From assembly GCA_940671915.1 (NCBI GenBank), contig CALNVZ010002974.1, positions 19,712,280-19,776,279 of the forward strand: DNA of 64,000 nucleotides, written 5' to 3'. The DNA is from Paracentrotus lividus. Lineage: Eukaryota; Echinodermata; Echinoidea; Camarodonta; Echinidae. The notes below the pieces were generated by a model, which saw nothing but the letters and a program-made list of their open reading frames with translations, made no database searches and was not told the DNA's origin. Every line of letters starts with the position of its first letter. The stretch's first letter is position 1. A program made the position numbers and the translations under genes. This document shows, in pieces, positions 37,607 to 50,100 of this stretch.

Positions 37607-38397
37607 AGCTATTGAAAGTATCCTGACCACACATGAGTGATAAAATCTAAATAAACAGTTTATGTCTGACATGGAAGTCTATCCCAGAAATCAAGACAAT
37701 GACTTTGTTTGTTTTTGGTTAGAATTATTGCCACATTGTTGTCTGGTGAAGATTATATAAAAGGTATTTTGAAAAGACCCTAGGACATTAAAAAAGAAAA
37801 GAAAGTACACCTCTATTTCTTTAGAAGCAGGAAAACGCGAAAAACCGTCTCTGACATAGATTAAACAATCTCTTCCTGAATATATCTACCTGGTAATGTT
37901 TATTTTGGATTATGATCTGGAATCATATGAATCATTGATTTGGGGAAGCTGGTGTTCATCGACAGTGAATCTTTAAAAGAAATAGTAAAATCCACGGAAT
38001 TAACACAACTTTGGTTATTATTCCATTTTCAAATAATAATTCAAGCTTCTTGACCTCACAAGGGAAATTTGACTCTAAATTGTATATGTTTATTAAGCAT
38101 TTTTTGGTGCCATCTTGCCTGGTATGAAAAACAAAAACATTTTTGAAGGTCAACCTCATGTATGAGGAAGGAAGACATTAAACCACAAGGATTTTAAAAT
38201 AAAGTAATGAGGAAAAAAAAGAAAAAAAAGAGAAAAAAGACCCAGGTCCCATAACATCAAGGTTTTCATGTCTGTGTAAACAATCAGAAAATAAGCTAAA
38301 CAACAAAATTTGATAGAGACATGAAAGTCACATGAAATTTCAGTTGGAAGATCAAAAGTTGGTGTTGTTCTTAGTTTTTACAGAAATGTCATTCATA

Positions 38398-38526
38398 GGT
38401 TCTAGGATAACTACCCCTTAACAATTACCCCCACCAAATATCTACCCCCTAAATCTACACCTAACCCTAACCGTATTCCGGGGGTAGTTGTCCTGGGGGT
38501 AATTGTCTAGGAGGTAGTTGTCCTGA
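38398..38526. repeat. Fold-back element, GGGGGTA(A/G)TTGTCCT subrepeats
   Basis: The left half reads AGGATAACTACCCC...AATTACCCCC and the right half GGGGGTAGTTGTCCTGGGGG then GGTAGTTGTCCT, an inverted arrangement of roughly 20-bp subrepeats. The centre contains CTAACCCTAACC, which resembles a telomere unit but occurs only twice. It is the same architecture as 1378-1796. Confidence 0.75.
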
Positions 38527-39082
38527 TGTGCATTAATAATGTGAGTATTTACCCCAAAAAAAATCATTTCTGAAATGCCTGGTAAATTAGGTTCTTGAAT
38601 TCAACAATTGCCTCCTTTAATTCTGTTTAATCCATGAACTGGCTGATCATACACCAGGTCGACACCCTACTCTTTGTTTTTAACCTACACAGGTATGACC
38701 TCCTTTACACAGGACCTTTATTTAACATCCTTTCCAAAGGACCAATGTTAATTCATACCTTACATCCTTTAAAGTGACAAAGCACTCTAACATTTGTCTG
38801 TCAGCATGATTCAAAACCAACATTGCTTATAATTATGCTCTATAGGCCCTACATCATGAAATTTAATTTCAAACATCAGTCCCTTTAACGATACCTACCA
38901 GGTACCCACCAGACACCTACCTGCTGTCGGCTTGTATAATTAACCAATCAGTAAACAAATTATCCCTGAATCATAATGATATCAGGAAGTAATCAGGATA
39001 TGAGCTTAAATAAGGTAAATGTGTTAATGACCCAGGTGGGTAGCAGATTCCTCTCATTATGGAATACAAGGTTATTAGCTGT

Positions 39083-39880
39083 GCTGATGGTATTTTGGGG
39101 CAGGGTGTAACGAACTGTTTATTACTTCAAACTTTCCCATTCTGAGGTCAAATGGACCTTTAAATCTGAAGTTTCTGTTAAATGTTTCAATTTTTCATTT
39201 AAATATTTAATTTAGTCTATTTGGGCTAAGTCTTTGGCCTATAGCCCATCTGGTCTAATGCATATTTACATGTCGGTTTTCTGCTGATGGTATTTTGGGG
39301 AAGGGTGGAACAAACTGTTTATTATTTCAAACTTTCCCATTCTGAGGTCAAATGGACCTTTAAATCTGAAGTTTCAGTTAAATGTTTCAATTTTCATTTA
39401 AATATTCAATTTAGTCTATTTGGGCTAAGTCATTGGCCTATAGCTCATCTGGTCTAATGCATATTTACATGTCGGTTTTCTAGTGATGGTATTTTGGGGA
39501 AGGGTGGAACAAACTGTTTATTGCTTCAAACTTTCCCCATCAGAGATCAAATGGACCTTTAAAACCAAAATTTTAGTTTAATGATTCAATTTTTTAAATT
39601 AAATACATAATTTAGATTATTTAGGCTAAAACTGTGGCCTTTGTTCATCTTGTCTAATGCATATTTACACATTGGCAGTCCGCTAATGGTACTTTGGGGC
39701 AGGGCGGAACAAACTGTTTATTACTTCAAAACTTTCTCATTCTGACATCAAATGTACCTTTAAAAGCAAAATTTTAGTTTAATGATTCAATTTTTTCATA
39801 TAAATACTTCATTTAGGTTATATAGGCTAAAACTGTGGCCTATGTTAATCTGGTATTGCCTATTACATGTATGTAGGACA
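39083..39880 (+). repeat. Satellite-like tandem repeat, 4 x 200 bp
   Basis: Units begin at 39083, 39283, 39483 and 39682 with G(C/T)T(G/A)ATGGTATTTTGGGG. Each contains AACTGTTTATT, AAATGGACCTTTAAA, ATTTAGTCTATTTGGGCTAA and CTGGTCTAATGCATATTTAC. Copies 1-2 are closest; copies 3 and especially 4 are more diverged. No coding potential. Confidence 0.93.
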
Positions 39881-39884
39881 TCCT

Positions 39885-40844
39885 TTATCAGACTGAAGTT
39901 GGTATACGGTGAAGGGTTCAGTCCACTAGAGGACATCCTGAATTGACCACGACAGAGACAAGGGGAGTACTCTTCAAAATGTCAGTTTAGACATACTTCA
40001 CAATGTTTGGGGATTACCTCGCAGAACGGAAATCTCTTGAAATCCTATCCTACATATTTCCCTATCTTCAGTATTCCTCTTCCCTCAGGGCTAGTTTTGA
40101 CTGGAATCAAAGCACTATCATCCTGTTGAATGTTCAGAAGCTACACAGCCAATGACCAGAGGCATCTTGAGAAGAGTTACAATAGGAGAGGGAGGGTCAG
40201 ACAAAATCAAATCAAAATTTTGAATACAGGGGTATTTAGAACCTCCTATATACTTTCCATTTTGTATCAATTAAAACATTTTTCTAAAAGAACTATGCAT
40301 CCTCGGCAGAGATTCGGAGGGAATTAATAAAGTGTAAAAGTTGTTTTCTCCTACATCAAAATTTATAATATTATCCTGATTGTGAACTTTTTCCACAACT
40401 TGTTTTGTGGTGGCTCTTTCATCATTTACAGGGGCTTTTTTTCCTATTTCATTAAATAATACGACTCTACATTTCAACTCTGGAACACACCTTACATAAG
40501 ACTCATAAAACTGGAGACGGTGCCCAATTAGGGTTAGTGGGATTGACTACTGGTTAAAATAACCCATTAAGAGGCCGATTCATTTCCTTGAAGTCTAATT
40601 ACTCATGACATCTTTCAAGAACATGTCAACTAACCCCAAAACTTGTCTCAGAACAATGGCCATTAAAATCTTAATTATTCTTATCTTATTCAAATGCACA
40701 TGCACAAAACCAAAAAACACAACAAGAAAACTAAACTCAAATGCACTTACGTGTAACAATTTTTATTTTCCTGCTACCTCACCCCCCCCCCAACTATTTC
40801 TCTGCATTTCCCTCTCTCTTCCCCCTTTTCTCATAGTTTTATTA
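39885..40844. other. AT-rich DNA; C-run at 40780
   Basis: No supported gene; the plus-strand frame 40605-40952 runs into a transposon and is not a gene. Confidence 0.45.
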
Positions 40845-41042
40845 CAGTATAAGCAAATATTTCGCGTACAGATATTTTTGCGATTTTGGACTAGTTGGAG
40901 AAATTCACGAGAGCAAAATTTCGCAATTTTGGTGACGGTTTTATTACTATAAATAGCCTTGTATTGAAGTGGAAATTTTCGCGATGACTGACTCACGAAA
41001 TTCGTGAAAATAAAGTCATCGCGAAAATAACCCCTTATACAG
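40845..41042. mobile_element. 198-bp MITE with TA target duplication
   Basis: Left CAGTATAAGCAAATATTTCG and right CGAAAATAACCCCTTATACTG-type ends (read CTTATACAG) are inverted repeats flanked by TA. Internal words 'tttcgcg/cgcgaaa' form subterminal palindromes. TA duplication and CAG ends fit Tc1/mariner/pogo-derived MITEs. Confidence 0.8.
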
Positions 41043-41044
41043 TA

Positions 41045-42290
41045 CATATCCATGATTTTAATCCCCCTAAAAAAAAATTCTGTGTTCCCTCCTCAGAGGA
41101 GGATCCAAATGGGGGCTAAAGAGGCATGCACCCCACTACTGTTTCTATTTAATACAGATTTTTTCTGTCTGTGCCCTGCCCCCTCCCCCCACTGTATTTT
41201 CAAATTTGCCATTTAAGCCCCTCTATTTCTGAAAAACCTGGATCCTTCGAGGTTGCCATTTTTTTGGTTGAGAAAGAGAAGGTCGTTAATGTAATTTTTG
41301 CCATTTTTTATTTCCTCAGAGTGAGAAGGGCTAGAAGTAATTTTCTTTGTTCTAAAATTGGAATTGGTCTTTATTTCTAATTTTTGTTCAGATATGTTGT
41401 AAAAGATCTATCATTCATTCATCAACCAAACTTTTACTTCTTGTGACCTCCCGAAAAGGTATTTAAAAAAGCCCCCCCACCCCCCCCCTCAAAAACTTTA
41501 AACGCGATTATCTCACAAACACAAAAACGGGTTAACGCCCTTCTCTTCCTCAAACGACGACGTTATGTCACTTTTGTCAGTCAATCTCTTCTTGGGCATG
41601 CCTAAAGGGCAAGCATCTCTATAGATCACTACCAATGTCTAAACAAGTCATAAATCTCCCCTCATGATACCCAGAGGATAATCATCAAGGGCATGATAAA
41701 AAAATGACTGTGACTGCTGTCTGACCCCAATAGTGACCTTTGACCTGAAGTAAGGACAAACACTATAGCAGAAATAATCTGATTTATTACGGAAATATGG
41801 AAATGGCTAGAAGGAACACCGTTATAATTCGGAGTTTGATAGAATGAAACTGTTAACTTTGGAGGGATAACAGTAATAACTTCCTTCGTCTATAAACATT
41901 TGGATTCCGTTAAGGTATGGTCCAGTACACTCTATTGACCTAAATCTATTCTTTTAGTTCTTCAAGACTAAAACTGTGTGATCAAAGGAGTATTCTGGTC
42001 CCCACATAAGTAAACAAATACAGTTTTAACATCTATCATGTTTATAATATCATATAGATAAATTTATTAAGCTATAAATATAATAACAAAGAACAAAATA
42101 AGAACAAAAGAACATCAGATTAACAACAAATCATGCAGTGAAGTTGTTACGAAAAGACTATAAGAACTAGGAGAAAATATTCAAATTAGTTGGAATGAGA
42201 TAATTTATGAGTTATTTTATTTGGATGAATATTATAACAGTATAGGCACAATATATAATTCAGGTTTAGCCATCTGGAGTTAGGCCAATA
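41045..42290. other. AT-rich DNA with C-runs, no gene
   Basis: C-rich tracts near 41180 and 41470; nothing else supported. Confidence 0.45.
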
Positions 42291-42296
42291 TGATTT

Positions 42297-42422
42297 GAGC
42301 CCTGTTGCATAAAACTTATATTAATCATAACTTTACCACAAATGTTAATTTAAAAAAACCCCTCACCATATAGCCATTGACAGCCAATTTACATTGATGG
42401 TTAATTTTATGCAACAGGGCTT
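42297..42422. mobile_element. Short MITE with AGCCCTGTTGCATAAAA ends
   Basis: Left AGCCCTGTTGCATAAAA and right TTTTATGCAACAGGGCT are perfect 17-bp inverted repeats 126 bp apart outer to outer. The interior also pairs (CCATTGACAG/ATTGATGG). No clear target duplication beyond the extended palindrome TTGA...TCAA. Confidence 0.8.
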
Positions 42423-42968
42423 CAAGACTTCCAGTTGACATGTTAACAATAGAGTAAGGGATTATATACAAACATGTTAATCAAATGTATTATTTAAAAT
42501 GAACATGTTCATTATGATACATTTATATACAGTTATGACAAGTAAAGTTAGTAATCTATACGATCTGACTCCCTTTAATACACCATGCTTGTCAGGTTTC
42601 AATCCGAGTATTCAAGGGCTTCATTCTGTCTATTAAAGGACAATTTAAACATATTCTAATCAACAATCATTCAATGAATTAGGATTAGAATATTGTGACT
42701 GCATATTAATATATAGATGAGTTAACTTTATACAAGGACTGTGAATTGAACTCCAGAGCAGGATGACATAACGACCTGTTAGGACAAAACATGACAAATG
42801 AATAAACTTTGAGATGAAAAAATGGCAGTTAGTTTTGAAGATGCAGGAACAAGGATCATACTGCAATGAAACGTAGATGAGACGAACGACAAGATATTGA
42901 CGATGATGCATTCTGGTGACCATGCAGGGCATGCTGGGATAGGTACAATCGGTGCAAGAAGGACTTAC

Positions 42969-43286
42969 TACTGGGGTCACTGGTATTTTTGGTGGTGGCC
43001 ACGGTAGACAGTGCATCGCTGGGTCCAAACTCGTTGGCAGCCCGTAGCGACACAACGTAATCGGTGCCAGGTTCGAGATCCGTGAGGGTATACCGGGAGA
43101 CGTCGCGGCTTACGACTACCACGTGGGTTGGGATGGTTACCCCGTACGCGAGGAGATAGTGGGAGATTGGGGTGGAGTCAGGAGCAGGAGGGTCCCAGCG
43201 GAGGGATATTTGGGTGGAATAGGGTGTGGCTTTGAAGTTTACGGGTTCCTCAGGGACTTCACCAAACAACTTGCTTTCCTCCAAGA
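42969..43286 (-). CDS. Internal exon encoding a fibronectin type III (FN3) domain
   Basis: This 318-bp exon reads on the minus strand. The acceptor is a pyrimidine-rich tract ending in TATAG and the donor is GTAAGT. Both ends are phase 1, as is usual for FN3 modules. The translation has the FN3 hallmarks in order: a proline-rich start (VPEEPVNF), the strand-B tryptophan in LRWDPPAPDS, the strand-C tyrosine in ISHYLLAYG, the tyrosine-corner segment YTLTDLEPGTDY, and strand F/G VSLRAANEFGPS. The domain is about 95 residues, a full FN3 length. FN3 modules are extracellular binding or spacer domains in matrix proteins and cell-surface receptors. The YLLAYG...YTLTDLEPGTDY pattern also resembles DCC/neogenin-type FN3 domains, so a receptor origin is an alternative. 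Linkage to the TSPN exons on the same strand is inferred from phase compatibility, not proven. Confidence 0.88.
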
Positions 43287-45989
43287 CTATACAGGGACAA
43301 AGAGAGAGGTAGGAAGGAACACAAAGAAGGGGTTTATGATTAATTAGCAAATATGATATTACAAGCTATCTACAGTTAGCAACCGTCATAATTCCACACA
43401 ACACATTTACACCAACTACCTTGGATGTTTAGTACAGTTATCAGGACAGGTGGAGCTATAAATATATCTATAAGGAATTAGTCATAAGTCTTCAAGGTGA
43501 TACCAATGTACTTAAGAGATCAGTAAAGGACAAAAACAATGAATAATATACAGACAAGAATCTAGAATAAAATATATTAGTTCTTATTAATTGACCGATT
43601 GACCAAGGTAAGTACATGTAGATTTCATTAGTGTATATATAGTCTGTAATTTATATCAGTTCTTTTTATTTTACAAGGTTGCTCCCTTCATAAATTATGC
43701 ATAAATAAACAAATATTCCTACTATATTGTTTCAAGCATTGAACAATATTTTCATTGGTTTCTGAAATTAACACAATTTCATAGGCATTGCAGAGAGGAT
43801 GGTTTGTAGTGAAAGCCACGATGTATAAGTTCTGACCATAACGTCATGGATGACAAGTGTAAAATTCATGTGCCCATACACCAAGACATAAAATTTCATA
43901 ATCATATTCTGAATTTAAATTAACATCAAAGAGACATAATTCAGGAATTTAAACATTACGCATGGCTAAACAGATGTACATGTGTGGATGATTCAATAAC
44001 TAATTTGTCAACATTATTTGAGGGAAAAGAACAAAGAATAAAATGAATTTAATGATCACCAATGAACCTCTCACTTCAATATACAGGAGCATGGCTGCTC
44101 TGCATATTATATCATTGAACTTGAATATGGAATTTTAAAGGAAATATTCTCCCTTTTATTTCATTATGTCAGCTACTTGTCATGGCAAATCTTGGTGTGG
44201 CTTGTGATGTCAAAATATTTCACAAAGTGACCTATATATTCACCAAGACAAATCAACATCATGAATATATAGACCTATGCTGCTAACGTCCCATCCTGCA
44301 CCTGCCAGGAACAGTCAGCAATAAAGTTGCCAATTTGAGACTGCAGCAATCGATCATCTTCCTGCGTACCTCCTCAGCCAGGAAAGACGAGGATTAAAAT
44401 CAAGTGATTATGTAATCAGCATCATCTGATCCAGACAGAAGAGCATTATGGGATATACAGGACCAATAATGACGATTGATTGATTTTCTGTTTTTTTTTT
44501 GTTTTTTTTTATGTGCATTTATACAACATCTGAAAATGGCTTTAGACATTAGCACATCATCTTTTTTTCTCCTTCTATGTTTTTGTTATTATTGGGGTTT
44601 TTTTTAGGGGGTTGTTTTTGTTGTTAATAATACAAGTCCATTCTTTTTTCTTTTCTTTTTTTTTTCCATTTTTAATACAGGGACCACCCAATTCCCACAG
44701 ACAACAGTTTAAATGCCTCATAATCATTGGGTGTCCAAACTGTTATAAGCAATTCCCAATACTAAACATATTTTTGTAGGCCACACAAGGCGAGTCGAGT
44801 AATAGTCCCATTTAACGTGCATGTACAATAGGCCTAATTGCTTGGTGATAATAATAATCATGATTACAGTTACTGTAACTACCTATAGATTGAGGCTTAT
44901 CCACAGATTAGGGAGTGACTCTTTGATCTGTAAGAGGATAATCCCCTTCCTGAACTTTGCCTACATGTAAAGAATTCTTTGATATATGCTTTAATTTTCA
45001 AAGCCAAGGAGGATATAAAAGCTTTCGTCTTTTGTTTGTAGGTTAAACACATTTTTGTTAAAGCAATTAAATACCACCAAAGATCTTTCTATAAATTGAT
45101 TCCAAGTAATCATCAACCCGTGTAATGACTTTTCTTCTTATGGGTAGTTCAAATTCAGCTCTTGTATTTGATACAAGCTCTGCCTTTTTGTTTTTCTTTT
45201 TAAGATAAAAGCAATTCCAATGAGTAGCTGGACAATAAAGTGTTTGTAAACTCACATTGTTTTGGTATCAAATACAGCTTAGGAATTAAGAGTAATTATA
45301 AGCCTGTGAAATAACATATGTTCTTATCATGAGTATAGTTTAAATGCAGCTCTTTGTATCTAAAAAGCTGAATTCTGTTAAGTAGCTGAATAAGTCTTTA
45401 CTCTGTTTGATGTACAAGTACCTCAATAGATTAGGCTGATAGTAAATAGGGCCACACAATAGATTCCCTCCCCCAATTCTTGCAGGATTTAGGACGATAT
45501 CCTTATCTCCACATACGCAATATTTGCTATTTGCAACTGACCTACCAGCAATCGCCCGCCCACCCGACAATTGAAAATTTTGGTTGCTTCCTTCCTACTT
45601 GTGATTCTTAAGTTTAAAAAAAATCCTGTTTAATCTTGTGGTGTCTAGATGCTTTGTTTATTATTGAACGATTCTGTACAATCATTTATCACTTCTATGT
45701 TTCTTTGTAGAGTTAAAGAATAAACTTTTTTGTTATGGGCGAACAGGTTGTATTTCAACTGTAGGATAGAAGAACTTTACCCCCTGGCTGTATGTCTTCT
45801 ACTTTTCTTTAATAGTGTCTCGGTAAATAATGCGAGATTGAAGTATGTTAGCTAAAGAAACTATTGCACTAAAAGGATGGGATCAAACTAAACATGCAAT
45901 TGCTCCTGCAAACAGTCTCTATGTAGATGCAAGGTTATTTATTGTTTTCAGCAATTGCAGGTTTCGTTTTATTACTATAAAGAGATACC
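43287..45989. other. Sequence upstream of the FN3 exon, no exon recognised
   Basis: AT-rich with T-runs at 44480-44660. A minus-strand stretch near 44330-44400 has an acceptor-like AG and an open 70 bp, but the donor is weak (GTGCAG). I do not call it. Confidence 0.45.
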
Positions 45990-46880
45990 GTTAAGGCGTG
46001 AAACCCAAAAAGCTCTGAAATTGTAACTTTCCAAGACAAAGTTTTCACAGTTTCTTATTATTGCTAAAGGAAAAAAAAAAATAATGAATTCTATTATTGA
46101 GGTGTGAAAAGCTCTGAAAATGTGACTTCCCAATATTTAAAGACTTCAGTTTCTTCTTATTCCGAGAAAAAATAACAGAACGTTTCTATCATTCAGGTGT
46201 GATACCAGGGGGGCATTTCATCAAAGGACTTGTCAGACATTTTATCCGACAAATCTACTCTAAGCCAATCAGATGCAAGCATCTCAGTAGCTTATAACGG
46301 TTTGTCGGATAAAACGTCCGACAAGTCCTTTGATGAAATGCCCCCCTGGAAGGCTCTGAAAATGTGATTCTCTATACTACATGATTCTTGTTATTTCCAG
46401 AAGAAATACTAAACAAAAAATGTTCAGGTGTGAAACCTAAAAAGGCTCTAAAAATTGTGACTTTCTGAGATAGAATTTTCACAGTTTCTTGCTATTACTA
46501 GAGGAAATAAAGAACAGAAAACATTATTGTTGAGGTGTGAAAAAAAAACTGAAAATGTGACTTTCCAAACGATTTCACAGTTTCTAGTGACTTCAGAACA
46601 GAAAATGTTCAGGTGTGAAACCTAAAAAGCTCTGTGAATGTGACTATCTGATAAAAAGATTGTCCAGGTTTCTTGCTACTTCCAGAACAAATATCGAACA
46701 GAAAATGTTTGGGTGTGAAACCAAAAAAGCTTTAAAAATGTGACCTCCAGTATAAAGAATACACTAACATCTAAACATTTTTATGAACAAGCTTTTGGCA
46801 TGAGATAATGTTCTTGGTGTGAAGCCTGAAAAGTGCCGACAAATGTGTCTCAACAATACTAAGTTTTAAAGATATTGTGC
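45990..46880 (+). repeat. Degenerate tandem repeat, about 80-107 bp units, 8 copies
   Basis: Units start with (A/G)GGTGTGAAACC..AAAAGCTCTGAAAATGTGAC-type words near 45995, 46100, 46195, 46426, 46530, 46609, 46710 and 46817. Each usually continues with TTTCACAGTTTCTTGCTA and CAGAAAATGTTC. The third unit is split by the palindromic element at 46205-46349. Confidence 0.85.
46205..46349. mobile_element. 145-bp palindromic MITE inside a tandem repeat
   Basis: The ends CCAGGGGGGCATTTCATCAA and TTGATGAAATGCCCCCCTGG are perfect inverted repeats. The match continues through GGACTTGTC and TTTATCCGACAAA with one or two mismatches. It interrupts one unit of the surrounding array between 'GGTGTGATA' and 'AAGGCTCTG', so the empty site can be inferred from neighbouring units. 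No transposase. Confidence 0.92.
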
Positions 46881-49199
46881 ACTGCTGGTTTGATTCAAAA
46901 GGATTTCCTTGAACAAAATACATACAGGTATCATTTGTGCTAATTTCTAAGGCTTTATCTATGACAAAATCGCTTACATTGTGGCAGCTTCACACAATTT
47001 TGAACAATACCATTGAGGTAAATTCTTTACTACAACTTATAATGTTCTCTTAATGCCGTTAGCAAGATACAAAAGTTTCCAAAAAAGCACTTTACATTTT
47101 CATGATTGTGACCTATGTTGAACTTTTGAAGCTAATAAAAATCATTTTAAGAAAACTAATGTACAAATATAAAAATGAAAACACATAATAATTTATGATT
47201 ATTAAAATCATTTTTTATTAAAAATTATTCATATATTATTTTAATCTTGTAAAACTCTTTACAATATATTTGAAAGAATCTTTTCAAAAATAGTCAAAAT
47301 GGTTTAATTCATTAATTTTGTTCAAACTTTGAAATACTTTGTAAAACTTTATAAATGTATTCATTGGTTAAAACCACCTCCATGTGAATGTCAAGGAGAT
47401 TCTGACCTATATTTCTTGTTTCAAAGGTTAAAATATTCCCCATACATTTACATTCCCAAAGCTCCATGTAATTCACATCATCTGGGTTTCATTAGGGAGA
47501 ATTTGACCTGAAGGAAATGAAAATTGCTCAATTCTTATTTCTAAACGAAATCACAACAAATTGAAACAGATGAAATTTTACAAGTAACATTTGTTCCCCT
47601 CTCTTTCTTCTTGATCATGCACTCTGCATTTGTAAAGTGGGCCCTCGGGCAATAACATGGCAGTGAACGAAACAAAGAGCTTTTTAAAGAGCTCCCTGCA
47701 AAACAAAGCTGGTTTCAATCTTAAAACAATACATAGGTGGTTCGAGTAAGTTCAAGTTACATGTATTCAATTCAATCAAACATGCACAATTTTATGATCA
47801 GGAATTAAGATTTAAACCATTTTTTTTTCATGTATCATAATGAATTGTAAATCGATTTTCAATTAAAGCCACCTTCAATAAAGAAATCAAGTAACTACCT
47901 ATTCAAATACATGGAGCAGTCCTACACTCTACGGTACTCAGTCTACCCCATTGTACCCCAGTCCCAGAACCCTGTCCGTCAATCCTCCCCATCTCTTTAT
48001 TTGCATCAGCATTTACAATCTCAACACTTAAAATTTATGCAGGAAAACAACCAAAATTTTAAACGTTGTACGCATGGAAGTATCTAATGTAACATTACTT
48101 CCATGTTGTACATATTTTTCAACTGGAGCATCCTTTAATCCAATGCACTCTTTGCCCCAGTTTACTCCCTCCTCCCGGTCTCCTAAAGACTGGTATCCGT
48201 TGTCAATAGTGACCGAACTCTAAGCAATCCAGACACCATCTACATCTATGAGGGAGGGTTGATGTGATTGCATGTCAGCCAGCCGTCATGGCTGATTTGG
48301 ACCAATCTATGGAAAACTTCCAGTCCAAATGGACATTGAAACCAACTTGAAACTAAGTCTAACGAACATCTGTTGTCTGTATCCCAGGACTGATATTGGC
48401 AAACAAGAATTCCTTTGAAGATTTCATCTCTATAACTTGTACTTTTCTGATGATATTTTGTTTGTATCCCTAACTATACATAATGATGTACTTTTGATGG
48501 CAGATAGGCACATTATGTGAACACACAGATATATTTTGTGAACATGCGTAACCTAACCTAAAACTAAACTGGTTTAAAATGATTACGAAATATGAACTAT
48601 GGAAGATGGGTTTTTTTTTCAGACTAACAAAATAGCGACAAAATATAAACAAAGAATCTAATTTATATATGATGGCTTTTGTATTCACTGAGCAGCTTAA
48701 CTTAACTAACATTTGTTTATTATTCACTTACAATTACATTAAATGGTCCAAACCTGATTTCTTTTAACATCCTTCTTTCTCAATACTTCATAATAAATCT
48801 TTCAACCTACCTGCGCAAGGTACTAATAGTAATATATCTGTCAAATTTTTCCCAAGAGTTATGAGAAAGTCAAAATAATTTACATAACCATACCTACATA
48901 GCCCCTTTCTTTCAGCAAATAATATAAAAACAGAACAAACTATTGTTTACCTCTTTAACATGATACATGTGTGTATGTGAAAAGAATGATAATCCTCTCA
49001 TTTTATTTGAACTGAAATGTAAGGTCAAAGTAAAAATGTCTTTTCAAAAAGTGTTTAAAGTAGTTTCTGGCAGACATAAAACTGCTAAATATGGCAGAGA
49101 TTGTGGGGGAAGAAAGACATTATCCCACGGTGGCAATAAACTTGAAGGTTGTGATAGGAGTTTTATATTCCTCCACCCACTTGTTTGACATTTCTTTTG
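46881..49199. other. AT-rich DNA, no gene supported
   Basis: Slightly GC-richer patches at 47920-48000 and 48170-48330 have no open splice-bounded frame that I could find. Confidence 0.45.
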
Positions 49200-49413
49200 G
49201 TCTCATTCTCCATCTATCTCTCTTTATCTCTTCTTTCTCATTTTCACAATCATGTCCGTCCAACCTTTTTTTTGTGTATTGTTTGCCTTTCTACCACCTT
49301 CTCTCACTCTGCTCTTTTCTCTCCCTTTCCTCATCCTTCACCCACATCCTGTATGTTTATCCACACATCCCCTTTCTCTTTCCCTCTCTCTCTCTCTCTT
49401 TCTCTCTCTCCCT

Positions 49414-49454
<41 letters not shown>

Positions 49455-49598
49455 GTATCTCCCCCCTCTCTCTCTCTCTGTCTCTCTCCCTCCCCTCTCT
49501 CTCTGCTTTTCTTTCTTTAAATCTGTCTTTTAATCTCGATCTTTTTGTCTATCATCAGTCTTTCTTTAAAATGATCACTTTCTATAGTTCTATGTAGG

Positions 49599-49634
<36 letters not shown>

Positions 49635-49690
49635 TTCCTTTATCTGTGTCTGTCTCTTCCCTTCTCTCTCTTTCTCTCATCTTTCTTCAA
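49200..49690 (+). repeat. CT-rich microsatellite tract
   Basis: Long (CT)n and (TCTC)n runs occur at 49380-49506 and 49600-49640, embedded in pyrimidine-rich sequence. Overlapping Ser/Leu-rich open frames are artefacts of the repeat. Confidence 0.95.
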
Positions 49691-50100
49691 CTCACTCCTC
49701 CACACACACCCATCCATCTCCCAAGAGATATCATCCTAACCTTGTCAAGCATCTGATATCCATGTAGCTTGATTTGTACAAGTGTATCTGCCAGGTTCAT
49801 GAATTCAAGACATTAGATACCAAACATTCACAGGCGTTTTTCACACAAGCTTTATTTTTTAAACAAATTGAACTTTTTGATATTTTTCTTTTTTTTCCCC
49901 CCTCCATTAGGCAAAAGTCTCAGGGACACCTCACAGACATCTCGGCAATGGGACATAGCACATTAAATGTACAGTTATGTGCAAGGAGTGTCCAAAGAGA
50001 TTTGAGTTCGTGACATCCAAGATTACCAAGCAAGCAAGATGAATGACAATTATTGGAATCAAATACAATATGAATTCGTAATGAAAGGGATGATGACAGA

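Larger units (their letters stand above)
5788..42968 (-). other. Inferred 37-kb intron between FN3 and TSPN exons
   Basis: The FN3 exon leaves in phase 1 and the TSPN exon enters in phase 1. Both are on the minus strand, and no convincing exon was found between them. If they belong to one transcript, this interval is one very large intron containing most of the transposons listed here. If small exons were missed, it is several introns. The claim rests on phase and strand only. Confidence 0.4.

Noticed and set aside
38461..38475. CTAACCCTAACC, like a telomere repeat
   Set aside because: Only two units, in the centre of a fold-back element; not an interstitial telomere tract.
42660..43055. 131-codon minus frame overlapping the FN3 exon
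   Set aside because: It is a different frame of the FN3 exon plus the intron beyond its donor.
44330..44400. Possible minus exon with cysteine pair
   Set aside because: Acceptor-like AG present but the donor GTGCAG is poor and no domain fits.
49091..49597. 168-, 111- and 93-codon overlapping frames
   Set aside because: They are products of the CT microsatellite.
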